From the NCBI GenBank assembly GCA_009760855.2, contig WPIO01000086.1, positions 186,001 through 250,000 of the forward strand: a stretch of 64,000 bases of DNA, in the 5' to 3' direction. The stretch's first letter is position 1; each line of letters starts with the position of its first letter. The position numbers were made by a program, and so were the translations under genes. The notes under the pieces are model-generated. The model was not told where the DNA came from. It did not search any database and saw only the letters and a program-made list of their open reading frames with translations. Shown piece after piece: positions 24,280 through 36,399 of this stretch. Origin of the DNA: Cristatella mucedo. Taxonomy: Eukaryota > Bryozoa > Phylactolaemata > Cristatellidae.

Positions 24280-25131
24280 TTGCAAGTAAGTTCCAATCAG
24301 GCTTTACAGCTAATCACTCCACAGATTCAGCATTTCTTTATGGTATACAACGACCTACTTAGGAATGAAGACGTGGGTAGAGTTTCTCTCCTTGTTTTGC
24401 TCGATATTTCGGCAGCTTTTGATGCCGTCAATCACAAAGTTCTTCTAGAGCGCCTCTCATCTTGACTGGGCATCACTGGCACTGCTCTGCATCGGTTCAG
24501 GTCCTATCTCAGTGGGAGTCTGCAGAGTATTCACGTCAATGGACAATGATCATCTGAGGTACCTCTGAAATATGGCGTACCTCAGGGCTCCGTGATAGGT
24601 CCGGTTCTTTTCATAGTTAATACGGTCCCTCTTGCTGATGTGAATGTCAAGCACAATCTAAGCTTTCACTTATATGCGGATGACATTCAGTTGTACATTT
24701 GCTTTGACCCTCCCCAGCCTTCAAGCACCTCAAATTCTCTCAACTCACTTGCTGCATTCATTGATGACATCCGCACAGTGGTGGCAGCAAATTTTCTAAA
24801 ACTAAATGACGATAAAACTAACTTACTAGTTATAGGCAAACCCAGTGTTATTCACAAATTTGAAAGGCTGCCGCTCAAAATTGGCTCTGTCAGCATATTT
24901 CTAGTTGAATCAGCTCGAAATCTAGGTGTCACATTCCACAGCGACTTCTCGTTAGACGACCATATCAGCTCCACAGTCAAATCTACCTATTTTCAGCAAC
25001 ATAACATTGCTAAAATTCGGGCTTTATTAGATAAGGATACCACGTCGAAGTTGTTCCATGCATTCGTGACATCCTGTCACAAATTATGCAACTCACTGCT
25101 CACTGGCCTACCGGCATGTGTGACAAGGTGA
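24280..25131 (+). pseudogene. L2-A reverse transcriptase, broken
   Basis: LINE reverse transcriptase, which would copy L2 RNA at its target site. The first open part (24280-24465) holds LLVLLDISAAFDAVNHKV, including the first catalytic Asp, and ends at a TGA. The second (24592-25131, 179 codons) follows a short gap that includes the PQGS motif. It holds [10 protein letters not shown], the catalytic YADD box, and the [11 protein letters not shown] segment. It stops at a TGA just before the conserved HWLPV region. The copy is inactive because of the stops, but the active-site residues are intact. Confidence 0.85.
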
Positions 25132-25698
25132 TTGCAGCAGGTGCAAAACTCAACAGCTAGGGTTGTCTGTCGCAGTTGCCACATCACACCAGTTCTAGCC
25201 AGCCTTTACTAGCTACCAGTCAAGCAACGGATTTACTTTAAGGTTTTGTCGCTCACTTTTAGGTCACATCATTATTTGGCTGCATCCTATCTCTCACATA
25301 TACACCCTATCAGGCCCAGCATCGCACCACCTGCTTTTCGGAACCCACCAGTCTACAAATACCCCTTACAAGCCTCAAGTTCTTAGGAGACCGTGCATTT
25401 ATTTCGAATGCTCCCAAAGCCTAGAACTCCCTCCCAACCTAAGTCAGAACATTGCCGGACCTGACCACATTTAAGAAGAATTTAAATACACACCTATTTA
25501 GGACAGCATTTAGTGGGTCCCTGAGATTCGTCCTTCATGTTATTATGAGTGCTGACACTGTGCATGCTGCCACTAACCACATTTGCATGCTGACCCTGTG
25601 CATGTCACCCTCAACCATGTTATTCATTTTGTTTTTTTTCAAGAATCATTTTATTCACCATTCAATTGCATTTCTCTTTGCAGCATATGTAAAGCGCC

Positions 25699-25730
<32 letters not shown>
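25699..25730 (+). repeat. (GA)n in the L2-A tail hairpin loop
   Basis: Sixteen GA units replace the short GAGAGAGATT loop found in other L2-A tails. The two stem strands remain on either side. Confidence 0.9.
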
Positions 25731-25733
<3 letters not shown>

Positions 25734-25795
25734 AGTTCATTTAGGGCGCTTTATCAGATGCGTTATTATTAGTATTATTAATATTATTATAAACC

Positions 25796-26435
25796 CTTGA
25801 CTCAGTGTCAGCGTAGTAAGATACACACTTATAACTTAAAAATAGTCAGTTAAGAGAAATAAAGCAATAGTTGACCAGTATTTTATTTGTCATGATGTTC
25901 GCGTGGCAATTTGAACAACTTATTGATTACATTTTGTTAATATCTTTAGGCCAGGTTGACAATAAGTAGAAGCAAAGGTGTTTGCGTCTGGAAGTACCAT
26001 TCGCGGTAGGTGAAATAAATAGACTCTCATTCAGCGATTTTTTGAAAACCCCAATGTGCCTTCAATTCTATTAAAAACAATATACTGCTTAGTAGATTTA
26101 GTTAATTTAGAAGAAACTTTCAAATGCCACAGCAATAGGCACTGCCACTTACGAGAAAACTCCGTGCGATTTGCAAGAACATGAATGTCCACGTGTAATG
26201 CACGTCTATGACTCCATACAAAAAGCATTATATATGGGTGCCATGCAAAACAGTTTTTAACAGCAAACCTAAAGCCTGTGAGGCTTTCATTAAGTTTACA
26301 GTAGCCAGCGTTCTTCATCTTAAAAGGAATGCAGTAAAAACTTAGGCATTTCGAGTTTAAAGGCACCATCAATTAAAGAGTCCGATTAATTGGCGAGTAC
26401 TTTCATACGAAAATATTCCGTTGAGTCGACTGATG
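25796..26435. other. No recognised gene
   Basis: The longest frame (26031-26372, minus, 113 codons) shows no domain or signal peptide that I recognise and may be chance. I see no repeat here. Confidence 0.4.
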
Positions 26436-26439
26436 CGTT

Positions 26440-27350
26440 CCTTAAAATTTTACTTATCTATAAAAGATTCATGGGCTTACACACGGTCCGAAAACTTTGC
26501 AGCTGGATTTGTTTGTCGAGAGCCTCGCAGTTGCAAAATTCTACTACTTCTCGCCGACTTGCACTATGTTCCGGTCAACAAGGCTCTGACTTAAAGGTTT
26601 TGTAACTCTCTTTCAAATCTATTCATGCTTAGGCTCCGGCCTGCCTGACTGATCTACCCCTCTGGTAGGCTCAGCTTGGAACCATCCGCTTTTCATGATA
26701 TAACTTTCAGATCTAATAAATAAATGCTAGCTGATTAAACAGCCTCTTTTCGTACAGCGGCAGAAAAGCCTTTACGGCTATCATCACAGCTTGCAGTGGC
26801 GATATAGGCTCGCTCACTGTAGGATTCGAACCCACGATCTCGGCTCCGAGGTCCTGGAAAAGCAACCAACCACCTAACCTAAGTCATTACAGCTCACCAA
26901 TCTACTCCCCTATTAGGCTAAGCGTGGAACCATCCGCTTTTCAAAATCTAACTATTTACTTTTATCTCCTACAAATTTAAAAGACTTAATAGACACTGCA
27001 TTTCGTTCGTATACACCCAAAGCCTAGAAGTCACTGTTCTCTTAGTAAAATATCTCCTGAGTATAAAACATTTAAAAAACAAAACGCAATCTATCCATCT
27101 CAGCAATTAGTGAGCCCCTGTGACTCATCATTTATTTGCTTATGGGTGCTGGCATTGGGCATTCTCCCACTAACTATTCTTGCATGCTAATCCTGTGCAC
27201 TCCACCAATAACCACGTTATTCTTGTTTTTTATTGAGCAGGCTACCACCAGCCATATGACCTAGCTTCCTTAGCGGAAAAGTTAAAGCACTTGCAAAGTG
27301 ACTGAGTTCTGTGAAGGTGCTATACCAAATGTATTACTATTTTTAATGAA
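26440..27350 (+). mobile_element. Old L2-A fragment split by a SINE
   Basis: Diverged forward L2-A C-terminal and tail sequence. The SINE at about 26695-26890 interrupts it. Homology resumes afterwards and runs to a decayed hairpin (AAAGCACTT...GAAGGTGCTAT) near 27325. Confidence 0.7.
26695..26890 (-). mobile_element. tRNA-derived SINE
   Basis: On the minus strand it has a tRNA-like A box (TAGGTTAGGTGGTTGG) and a near-perfect B box (GGTTCGAATCC), 40-50 bases apart. The family body and a TAGCATTTATTTA tail follow. It is the clearest Pol III promoter in the window. It is not a tRNA gene, as acceptor-stem pairing is absent. Confidence 0.8.
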
Positions 27351-27539
27351 TTTTCCAAATAAATGAAATTACAATTGAGCTGATCCAGTAGTCTAATATT
27401 AGGTCACTTCGAGATTAGTAATGTGCAGTAATGGATTGGAGTAAACAAATCCACAGAGGTTAAGTAGGTGTTTAGCAGCAGAGTTTTTCCTGACAAACTC
27501 AAAGCCTGTTCGACTGTCAATTCAAGAACAAACACCAAC

Positions 27540-28625
27540 TACTTTATCGCACGTAACCAATACAGTGCGAGATGTATTGCTGGCTAAGAAGGGCAGCCGT
27601 GAAATATAGTAGCTTGAAACGAAGAGGACGTATCGTCTGGTAAAATAGAATGCGGTCGTTGGAAAGAGGTTGTATTTCCGTACAAACTAGCCAGAGCTTT
27701 AGCAATGCAATTCACGTAAAAGTGGTAAGACTTGATTGAGCACCTGATGTGGTCGTTCAATAGAAGGTCACTTTGGAGCAAGACACACATTTTTCACTCA
27801 GATTCAACTGGAGATGTACTGGCAGACCCGATTTTGATTCTTTTCAAGTTGCTAAATCAAATTGAGCTTATACATTACACGTAGGTCTGTTTAATGATCT
27901 CTCAACGTAAAAAAGCTTGCTGCCATCCATGAGCGGATGTCACCAATGCCTGCAGCATGGAAGTTAGAGAATTTGATGCAAAGAGCTGAGAATAATCAAA
28001 TCAAAGGTACAACTTAGTGTCGTCTGCGTTGAAGTGAAACCTTAAATTTATCCTGTCAATCAGTTATGTAAGAGGAAGAGTAAACACCACAAAAAGAACG
28101 GGGCCGAGCACAGAGCCTAAGTTAACCCATGCTTCAGTGGTTCTACAAATAAAATTTTGTGTTCAGGTCAATACTCTGGAGTCCCTCACTGAGATACTAC
28201 AGGAACCATTTTAGTGCAGTACCACTGACTCCCAGTCGAGATAAGGCGCCCTAGAGGAGGACTAAGTGATCGATGGTAGCAAAAGCTGCCAAGCGATCGA
28301 GCATAAAAAGCAGAGATAGTAGACCCAAATACCCCTTAGTAGGTTGTTAGAAACCTGAATCAATGCTGACTTTGTGGAGTTATTAGCTCAAAAACCGATA
28401 TGGGACTTTGTAATCAGGTTCAAAGTTTCTGTAGCTGAGTTGAGCAGGTCTGCAACGATAGGTTCACCCATCCTTTATAGGAACGGTAGACAGAAGACTG
28501 TTCGAAAATTACCTAAGTTCTCTTTGTCTGTTGTTGCTTTCGTGAGTACTGGCCTGACTACAGTCTATGAGAAAGGTGCCGCGACATGACTTGAGGCTAA
28601 ATTCAGATATATCTTGCTAATTATT
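27540..28625 (-). mobile_element. L2-A RT fragment
   Basis: Reverse-strand RT core, heavily mutated. The plus strand shows the antisense of the SLDDHI-like region near 27750 and of the LLDIS-AAFD region near 28280. It has no tail and is dead. Confidence 0.8.
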
Positions 28626-28764
28626 CATGGCAGCTGCTAATCAATGCACCGTAGAAGGACAATATAAATATAATCGTGATGAATAGTTGTCTTCTCTGAG
28701 TGGGGTATATAAACTTCAGGCCCAGGTCGCTGCTGGCCTCATTGAGCAAAAGCGTTGAGTTGCT

Positions 28765-29310
28765 GCACGGAATAATAATAATAATAATAATATTGCACTT
28801 GATAAAGCGCCCTCAGAGAACTTAATCTCTTTCTAGGCGCTTTACATTTGCTGCAAAGTGATACGCAATAGAATAGTAAGTAAAATCATGCTTGAAAAAC
28901 AAACAAAATGAATAACATGGTTAGGGGTTACATGCACTGGGTCAGCATGCAAATGTGGTTAGTGGCAGCATGAACAGTGTCAGCACGCATAAGCACATCG
29001 AGGACGAATCCCAAGGACCCACTAAATGCTGTCCTAAATAGGTATTTTTTTAAGTTTCTTTTAAATGTGGTCAGGTCAGGGGATGTTCTGATGCAGGTCG
29101 GGAGGGAGTTCCAGGCTGTGGGAGCGTACGAGCTAAATGCACGGTCTCCAAAGGATTTAAGGTTTGTACGAGGTATTTCTAGACTGTTGGATTCCGAAAA
29201 GCGAGTGGTACGATGCTTTGCCTGATGGGTTAGTATCTCTGAAAGATAGGCTGGAGCCATAGAATGAAGAGGGACAGTATTTGTAATGGGAGGCTGCCAT
29301 ACCTATTGCT
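28765..29310 (-). mobile_element. L2-A RT C-terminus and tail
   Basis: Well-preserved reverse copy. The ATT repeat and intact hairpin are at 28770-28855. A frame at 28928-29260 (110 codons) reads MAPAYLSEILTHQAKH and AWNSLPTCIRTSPDLTTFK. It is 5'-truncated. Confidence 0.9.
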
Positions 29311-29350
29311 GACAAAGAAGCTAGAGAAATGATTACCTCTACCACCACAT

Positions 29351-29480
29351 GGATCTGGTTTGGTCTAGCGGTTAAGGTGCTCACCCCGACCAAGGTCTGA
29401 CTGAGGTCATTAGCTCGAGCCCCGAGGCATATGTGAAGCGCCTGAATAGAGATTAAGTTCTCTTGGGGCTCTATATAAAT
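29351..29480 (+). mobile_element. SINE with tRNA-like head and L2-A tail
   Basis: The head has TGGTCTAGCGGTTAAGGTG, a good tRNA A box, and a B-box-like TAGCTCGAGCCCC. It is followed directly by ATGTGAAGCGCCTGAATAGAGATTAAG and an L2-A-type hairpin and tail. This is the layout of a SINE mobilised by an L2 partner. The head differs from that of the other SINE family here. Only one copy is visible. Confidence 0.6.
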
Positions 29481-29659
29481 GAATTATATTTATGGATCAC
29501 TAGGTAAGAACCTATGCACGGAGCATATAAAGAGACTGGCAATAGTAGAAATTTGCATTTTGGATTGTAGATCTGCGATTCAACGTTTTTATATAAGCTA
29601 GAATTGTGCATTACCAGGATCGACTGGCACAATCTTAAGTAGTTCCCGCATGCCTGCTG

Positions 29660-31080
29660 GTGGACGTTCAGTCCAAACCTTTTGTGTTTTTTTCGTAGCT
29701 GCGCTTTGTATACCGAGCCAGTTTAATCTCTCTGCAGTAAACCACAGTCTGTCTAGGTGATGTCGCTCATTGCCCTTTGTCGGAGGTGCAAACTGGTCGA
29801 AAAAATTAGTAAGTGTTTTGTTTCAGCAATCTGTAAGTGACTACTAGTCCAAAGGAAGATTGAGCAGCAGAGGCGAAGCAGATACTCTCGCAAGGACACT
29901 ATCGATGGAAAAGTCTTGAGGTTTCGTGATTCACAAGTGATTTTAGATGACGAAGACGAGAGCAGCCATTGTAGATTGAATGAGACATGCATGCAGTCAG
30001 ATAAGCAGAATGTGGTAATAGCTTCCGATGATAGATTGTAGATCTAGGAGAAAATTTGGGTGAGTGTGTAGCTTGTGATGTAAATGGGGTCATGTACTTG
30101 CTAAAATAGACAATGAGTCAGTTACGGCATACATTTCTGTGCTGAAGGCGTCAGATCAGTTACAAAAAGAGTGTAAACACGACAAATAGCTTGAAAGGAT
30201 CAATTTCTTACATAAAGAATGAAAATAAGAGTAATCTGAAATAAAGGAGGGCTTAGTGCCTGGAGGCGATACACTATTGCAGCTATCGGTGGCTTGTAGT
30301 TTGGTTAACTTAAACCAATAGATTGGAAAGACTGCTTCGGTGAGGATTGCAAATGGCTTAAAATAGAAGAATGAGTGGGCGATGAATTTGACTCATCGTC
30401 CTGTTTCGATTGATCCAGTGATGTACATGAAGGAGAAGCATGTCGGATTTATTTGGTTAATGGTTAGTAATCAGTAGATTTCAGCCACCTTAACTGCTCT
30501 CCTGACTCTGCTATGCTTCCCACTTTCTCTTTGTTGAGTAAAACGAAGCTAGATGGCTACTGAATGCATACCGAAAGCTGCTAAGGGTGTGCGTGTGCTA
30601 AGCAAAACTCTCCTGCCTAACACCCACGTGGTCTTTATGAATTTTTGGAGTTACAGACGGAGATAAAATGCCTTACCTTACTTTAGCTAGGTTTCATTCA
30701 ACGCTAGCTGGTCTACGTCCTTTTCATAAAAAGAGTGCCCATAATAAAGGGTTTCTCGCGGATTAGGGGAAGGGTTACAATGACAAGGCTTAAGTAATGC
30801 CGTCAATGATATAGCAGGCTTGACGATGACTAAATTAGAGAGATTCGCAGAAAAGCTTAAAAGAAATTACACCGAGCGGTTCGAGGCAATGCTGGGAAGA
30901 CCAAAGGAGAGGGTTTGAGGCAATGATAGTAATACCAAAGGAGCTGGTTCCACCTCTAGCTTCACATTTCGGTACCAGGGCACTGTTCTTATCTTAATGC
31001 ATAATTCACCTATCTTAGCAACAACAATAACATCTATGGATGGATTTGAATGAAATTAATGGAACGATAATAGGAATGCG
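29660..31080 (-). mobile_element. L2-A endonuclease region split by L2-B
   Basis: Antisense of the endonuclease and upstream region, parallel to 41290-42330. A forward L2-B fragment at about 30490-30690 interrupts it. Homology resumes with CGATGACTAAATTAGAGAGATTCGCAG, which matches 42180-42205. No open frame remains. Confidence 0.75.
30490..30690 (+). mobile_element. L2-B 3' fragment inside L2-A
   Basis: Forward L2-B C-terminus and tail, sharing CTGCTCTCCTGACTCTGCTA, TGGCTACTGAATGC and GGAGTTACAGA blocks with 52860-53020. It is younger than the L2-A it interrupts. Confidence 0.8.
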
Positions 31081-31299
31081 AAACCATAACTAGCAGGCAG
31101 TTAACCAGCCCGTCTAAAGCAGTAGCCTGCATAGTGGAGGTAAAATAAGCCACACATTTTAAGCGTTTAGATATCCATAGGCACTTAGTTTCTTTTGCTC
31201 AAGAGTCAGTGAAAAGCAAAGAAGCCCGTTGGTTTTATTTGTATCAGTTTCTGAAAACGTATTTCAAAAAAACTGAGATTGTAGGAGACGTTGGCATGA

Positions 31300-33540
31300 A
31301 GTACGGCCAGGCCTACATTTGACTGATATCTCTCATGTCACCGGCCAGTAATATTCTTAACCACTGCCAGGTTAGCTGCATACCTAGTGATACTTGTAAT
31401 GATCATCTAGCTAATCTCTTCTCTAGCTTCTTCGTCAGCGATATTGCAGCGACCAGCGAGTTCATTCCGAGTATAGAAGCATCTCCCATAGAGTCATGTC
31501 ACTCAACATAGGCAGCACTTCAACGTCTAAATTCCAGAAGGCCACTAGTGAGCACATCCTGAAGTCAATATCTTAATCAGAGAATACTATTCCTGTACTT
31601 CCTAATCCCACAGTACTGCCTCTACGATGCAGAGACTTGCTGCTGACGGGGATGACATTTATCATAAATCTTTCATCAGCCTCAGGTCATACCTAGCACC
31701 TTTCAATAAGTCTGTAGTCAGGCCACTACCCAAGCAAGCAACCCAGACCTAGAGCGCTTAATATACTTCTGTCCAGTTTTCTTTCTAAAATTTATATCAG
31801 AAACACAGGAACAAGTCAGAGTAGACTAGCTAATATCATATTTTGAAACTTCAACCACGGTAATAAGTTCCACCCTGTTTTTGGAGCGAATGTCTCCAAA
31901 GAGTCGGCATTTTTTCAGACGCCTAACAACCTACTTACTATTGCAGATTTAGGTAGACTGCCACTGCTTGTTTTGCTCAATCGTTCAGCAGGTTATGTTA
32001 CTAGCGATCACCTAGCCCTTCTTCAACGGTCTATCATCGCTCTTGGGCACAATTAAGATTACATGTACCAGGTTCGCTCAGTTAGCCTATGAATCCTATA
32101 ACCTGACTGGCATCTGTGGCTTGATTCCATAGCGACACACCAACATGACTGGACCAAGGCAGAAACGAAGAGTGCAATAAGCAAGAATTTAAAAAAGATA
32201 GGTCGCAAAACTTGGCTTAGGCGAGCCTTTTTCCAGCACGGAAGAGCTACAGGCATTTAGCAGCTGCATTGATATTTATTTACTCTCCTACGGCTCCCAG
32301 AGAGCCTGCAGCATGGCGAAATATTAGTCGGTAAATTTTTGGTCCTTAAAGAGTTATGTCAACTGCTGCAAAGCCAATAGCTTCGAACCAAACCCAGCTC
32401 GATTGCTTAGGCTTGGTACTTCGCCAATTCCACTGCATCAACCCGTGTGCAGCTAGGCAGTAGCTTAGCACATATCTGGTACCCAGCAATAATGGTTCCG
32501 GATTCCCACCTTACGTATCCTCAGCCGTAATCTGGATTATCAACGCGGTATATCATTCCATTAGGCCATCATAGACAGCTGCACAGGCTAGAAATTGATC
32601 AGAACTCAGAGCTGATTATCTCTCGTGCAAAGGTCATATTCAATACAGGTACACAAGGTCTCACCGCAGGTTCCTAATAGACATCGGCAATGAATCAGCT
32701 TCACAGTCAAGTCTGCCTACTTTCAGCTACATAACATAGCTAAACTTCAGGCTTTTTTAGCAAGATAAGGAGACCGCATCTAAGTTGATCCGTGCGTTTG
32801 TGAAATCCCGTCTCGACTTCTGTAACTTACAACTTCAAGGGCATGACTATTATTATTATTATTATTATTACTTACTGTCACAAGGGCATGTGCAATCAGG
32901 CGACTACAGCTTGTGCAGACCTCGGCAGCTGGCTTGTCTGTTGGGAGCTTCACAGTTGCCACATCATACCACTTTTTGCCGACCTGCACTGGCTACCAGT
33001 CAAGCGACGGATCGACCAAAAAGTTTCATCGCTCACTTTTAGGTCATTTCATTGTTTGGCTCAAGCCTATGTGTCAGATCAACTCCCCTACCAGGCCAAG
33101 CTTCGCACTACCTGCTTTTCGGAATCAAACAGTTTACCAATACCTCGTTCAGATCCTCAAATCCTTTGGAGAACTTGCATTTAGTTCGTATGCTACCAAA
33201 GCCTGGAAGTCACTTTCGACTTGAATAAGAGCATCCCCAGACTTGACCAAATTTAAAAAGAGCTTGAAAAAAACCTATTTACGACAGTATTTCGTGGGTC
33301 CCGGCGATTCCTCCTTCACGTGCTTATGTGTGCTGACACTTTGCATGCGGCCACTAACCACATTTCCATGCTGACCCTGTGTATTTCATTAATAACCACA
33401 TTATTCATGTCGTTTATCAAGCACGATGTTACTCACCATTCAATAACTTTCCCTCTGCAGCAAATTTAAAGTGCCTACAAAGAGATTGAGTTCTCTGAGG
33501 GCGCTTTATCAAGTGCATTATAATAATTATTATTATTACA
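31300..33540 (+). mobile_element. L2-A copy, linker, RT and 3' tail
   Basis: A long, badly decayed forward copy. Early RT sequence (CATCAGCCTCAGGTCAT) lies near 31675 and the HWLPVKRR segment near 32985. The intact hairpin is at 33468-33510, with ATT repeats to 33540. A stretch around 32280-32640 is hard to align and may be rearranged. Confidence 0.8.
32836..32890 (+). repeat. (ATT)n tract flanked by a 10-base direct repeat
   Basis: CAAGGGCATG at 32836-32845 is repeated at 32881-32890 and flanks 35 bases, mostly (ATT)n. The tract splits the L2-A RT at a point where other copies are continuous. Confidence 0.85.
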
Positions 33541-33587
33541 ACAAATCTGCTGGCTGAGAGCTGCAGATTGGCATCGATTCCATTTTG

Positions 33588-33800
33588 TGCTCTCGTCGCT
33601 CTCCTAGCTCATGGTGCTCTTTGTTGTGTCATTACTTTCTTTGCTCTGCTGCTCTAGTTACTCTTTTTTCTACCGTCGCTCAAAGTGCTCTTTGTGCTAT
33701 CGTTGCTCATTTCTCTTATTACTCATGGCTCCCTTGTTGAACTTGTAGCTCTCATCCCTGTTGTGGCTTTTGTAGCTCTTGCTGCTAGCGTAGCTTTCTA
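33588..33800. repeat. Degenerate CTCT/TTGCTC minisatellite
   Basis: A pyrimidine-rich tract built from imperfect units around GTTGCTCTC and AGCTCTTG. The unit length is irregular, about 12-18 bases. Confidence 0.7.
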
Positions 33801-34920
33801 ACACTGAATTTCTAGAAACTAAGCGTTGCATTTTGACTTTCAGCCTAACCCACGGGACAATTTTAGGCTGCTTTGTACCTCAGAACAAATATTTGGGATA
33901 AAAGACTTCACTCTTTGCAAGGCGAAAGCTGTAGCCTGATGGTCGGCTTGGCCCTGAGTGGAAAACTCTCAACGATTTGATTTTTTAACGAAACTTCATG
34001 GAATTGATTGAGACAGATCAAATTTATCTGGGATAATTATTAGTAAACGCGTTTAGCTGCTTTACATTAGCTGTGAGGATTGTAGCCCTAAAAGCTCGCC
34101 ACAGTGAAACTCACCCGACCAAACGCTCCAGCAAAAGCTGCAAGTCTAGGAATGCGTTAAAGGCTTATTTCAAACTCCCCTTACTCGCGCTTCACAGCTC
34201 TAGATATAAAGTCTTTACACACACCGCAACGGCTTTAAACCTTTTATCTTTGTCAAAAGACCTAGTCATAGCTGTATTACTCAGGGCCAAGGCAAAAACA
34301 AAGATCTACAAAAAACCACTTAAACCGTTAAATGGTGTCAAGCTAAATAAGATGGTACGAGACTTATATTTATAATTCCACATAGCTAATGTTTATGGCT
34401 GGGAACATATTGTGCTGTATTTAATCGCTGAAGCCTTATTCAACTCGAAGGTGTGAGCAATAACACCAAACGAAAACAACTTCCATGTCAGCCTGCTCAA
34501 ATGAGTCGGGTACCCGGAACTCAGTAAGTGCCATTTTACCTTCTCGGTATGAATTGGACTAATTACTGTTACTGCCAGATGGGTGCTTGCTGTGGCGACT
34601 ACAGTTTAGAGTGAGGATCGCCTTGCTCTTAGATGGGTTGCTCTTACAAAATGAAAGCAGAATAGTGGCGTTGAGCCTCAAGCCACTAAACACGAAGGTA
34701 GGGAGTTACTATGGTGACTAGATCGCCGACAAAGGTAAACACCGGCTCTTGGAGTCATAAAGAGCTTTTAAAACGGACCTCTGAACCGAGTTAGGGCTGA
34801 AATAGCTGCGAGCTGAATTAGATAGATTTGAATAGAACATCATTATTCGTTATTCATCCTAATAATGATTCTGAGGGTTGATATAATCAAAGAGGTCTGA
34901 GTACTCATTTTATTACCACA
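33801..34920. other. No recognised gene
   Basis: One 100-codon frame at 34073-34375 (+) is lysine-rich near its end but has no recognisable domain. I see nothing else. Confidence 0.4.
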
Positions 34921-34926
34921 GAACAA

Positions 34927-35121
34927 ATGTGGGTATCCTGTGACTCTGCATGTCTGTGGAGTTTAGCTATTTTAGTTTTCACCCAACTTATCGTAACTGG
35001 TGGTTCAATTCAGAAATCTCGGTTTAAGAAAAATGCGGAAAGCTGGAAAAGAGAAAGGATGGGTATTTCAAGAGTCACGACTATTTTAGATATCACAAAT
35101 ATGCCCTCAAACGAATGTTAA
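34927..35121 (+). CDS. Possible small secreted peptide, hypothetical
   Basis: A 64-codon frame begins with a short polar and Cys-containing start, then a hydrophobic core (LWSLAILVFTQLIV) at about residues 11-24, followed by Thr-Gly-Gly-Ser. This resembles a signal peptide. The rest is basic and has no known motif. The frame ends at TAA (35119-35121) and an AATAAA lies at 35139-35144, only 18 bases later. No promoter or splice site was identified. It is not part of any L2 copy. It could be chance: the AATAAA spacing and the hydrophobic start are the only support. Confidence 0.2.
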   Translation: MWVSCDSACLWSLAILVFTQLIVTGGSIQKSRFKKNAESWKRERMGISRVTTILDITNMPSNEC

Positions 35122-35269
35122 GTGGTACCTAATTGAACAATAAATGCGATTATTTAAAAAGTGTGTCAGCAAATATTTCGATTGAAGGCATCTTCATTTA
35201 AGAAAATGGGACATGTAAAAAATAATTTGTAATGTTGGTAAAGTGAAATAAAATTTTAAACTTGTAAGC

Positions 35270-36125
35270 TAGCTAGTGAGTTCCAGCCCGGCTTTAGAGC
35301 TAATATGTCCCCCGGCCCAGCGTTTCATCAGGTGTATAACGACCTTACTAAGAATGCAGATTTAGGTTGAGTATATGTATTCATTTCGGTTGATCATTAG
35401 GAAGCTTGTAATACCGTGGATAACCGAGTCCATTTTTTGAGGCAGCATTTGCACTTTGGCATCACTGGAACAGCACTGCAACAGTACACATCTGCTAACA
35501 GTGGGAGACACTAGAGCATCGAAGGGATCATAGATCATCTTCTGATGGTGTTACTAGGTAGGCACAATCAATGCTTTTACCTCGAAGCAGTCGACATGCA
35601 TTTTCCTGTTTTTTCCAATCCCAGCCAGCCCTCTACATCATTGAATTCTCTCAAATCCATTGCTGCATGTATTATTGACATCGCTGCATGACCAACAGCC
35701 GACTTTCTTAAGCGAACGATGATAAAAGAGACCCTACAGTTACAGGATAACTAAGTGTGATTCTGAAGCTGGAAAATCGACTGCTGAAAGGCGGCTCTAC
35801 CTGCATATTGTCTTTTGCATCTGCACGGAAATATGGGGCCGTGTTACAAGTTTGCCTTTGGATTATGCGACCGTAGCAGGTCTACGGTATAGAAAGCCTA
35901 CTTTCCGCTTTGTTAAATTGCTAAAATTTGAGCTCACTTAAATAGTGATACCTCATTTAAATAGGTTAATACATTATTTAAATCACATCTCAAATGGCAT
36001 AACATAGTGCTGGCTGATGAAATGGAAAATGCATTTGGGAACTTGCAGTTGATCCAAAACTCTACAGCTAGGTTTTCTGTCGTGAGCTTTGCTGTTCCCG
36101 TATCCCGACATGCCATGATTAAGCT
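35270..36125 (+). mobile_element. L2-A RT fragment
   Basis: Forward RT core with many stops and frameshifts. Its TTCCAGCCCGGCTTTAGAGC opening matches 38695-38712. It ends in the region before HWLPV with no tail. A 120-codon minus-strand frame over 35934-36296 is only an antisense shadow in part of it. Confidence 0.8.
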
Positions 36126-36399
36126 AGCGAACGCCCCATGGAAGATGCTGGGAGAACGAGAGACGATAAGGATTGTTGTATAACTTGACTGTTCAAAGTG
36201 ACTGTGCAATCTATATATTTCAGAAAGAAAACAGCTGCTCGATGTTTGGAGGGCCAGCATTCTTCTTAGCCCTAAGTAAAGTGGTAGCCAATCCAACTTA
36301 GTTCTTAGATGTGCAACACCCCTTTTGGAGGTCTAAAGAAAACTTGTAACGAGTAGCTTTCGTTCACCATTTCGATATTTTGAAATTAAAGCTTAGATA

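Larger units (their letters stand above)
24040..25795 (+). mobile_element. L2-A copy, RT to 3' tail
   Basis: A long forward copy starting upstream of RT motif 1 (LASGHVPAAFKKA-like at about 24100). It continues through the RT core to the 3' hairpin, whose loop has expanded into (GA)n, and ends in ATT repeats. Confidence 0.9.

Noticed and set aside
29351-29430. A tRNA gene
   Set aside because: A and B boxes are present but no acceptor or anticodon stem pairs properly, and an L2 tail follows, so a SINE fits better.
32780-33224. Several overlapping frames on both strands that look like separate genes
   Set aside because: They are different frames of one frameshifted L2-A RT fragment and its ATT tract.
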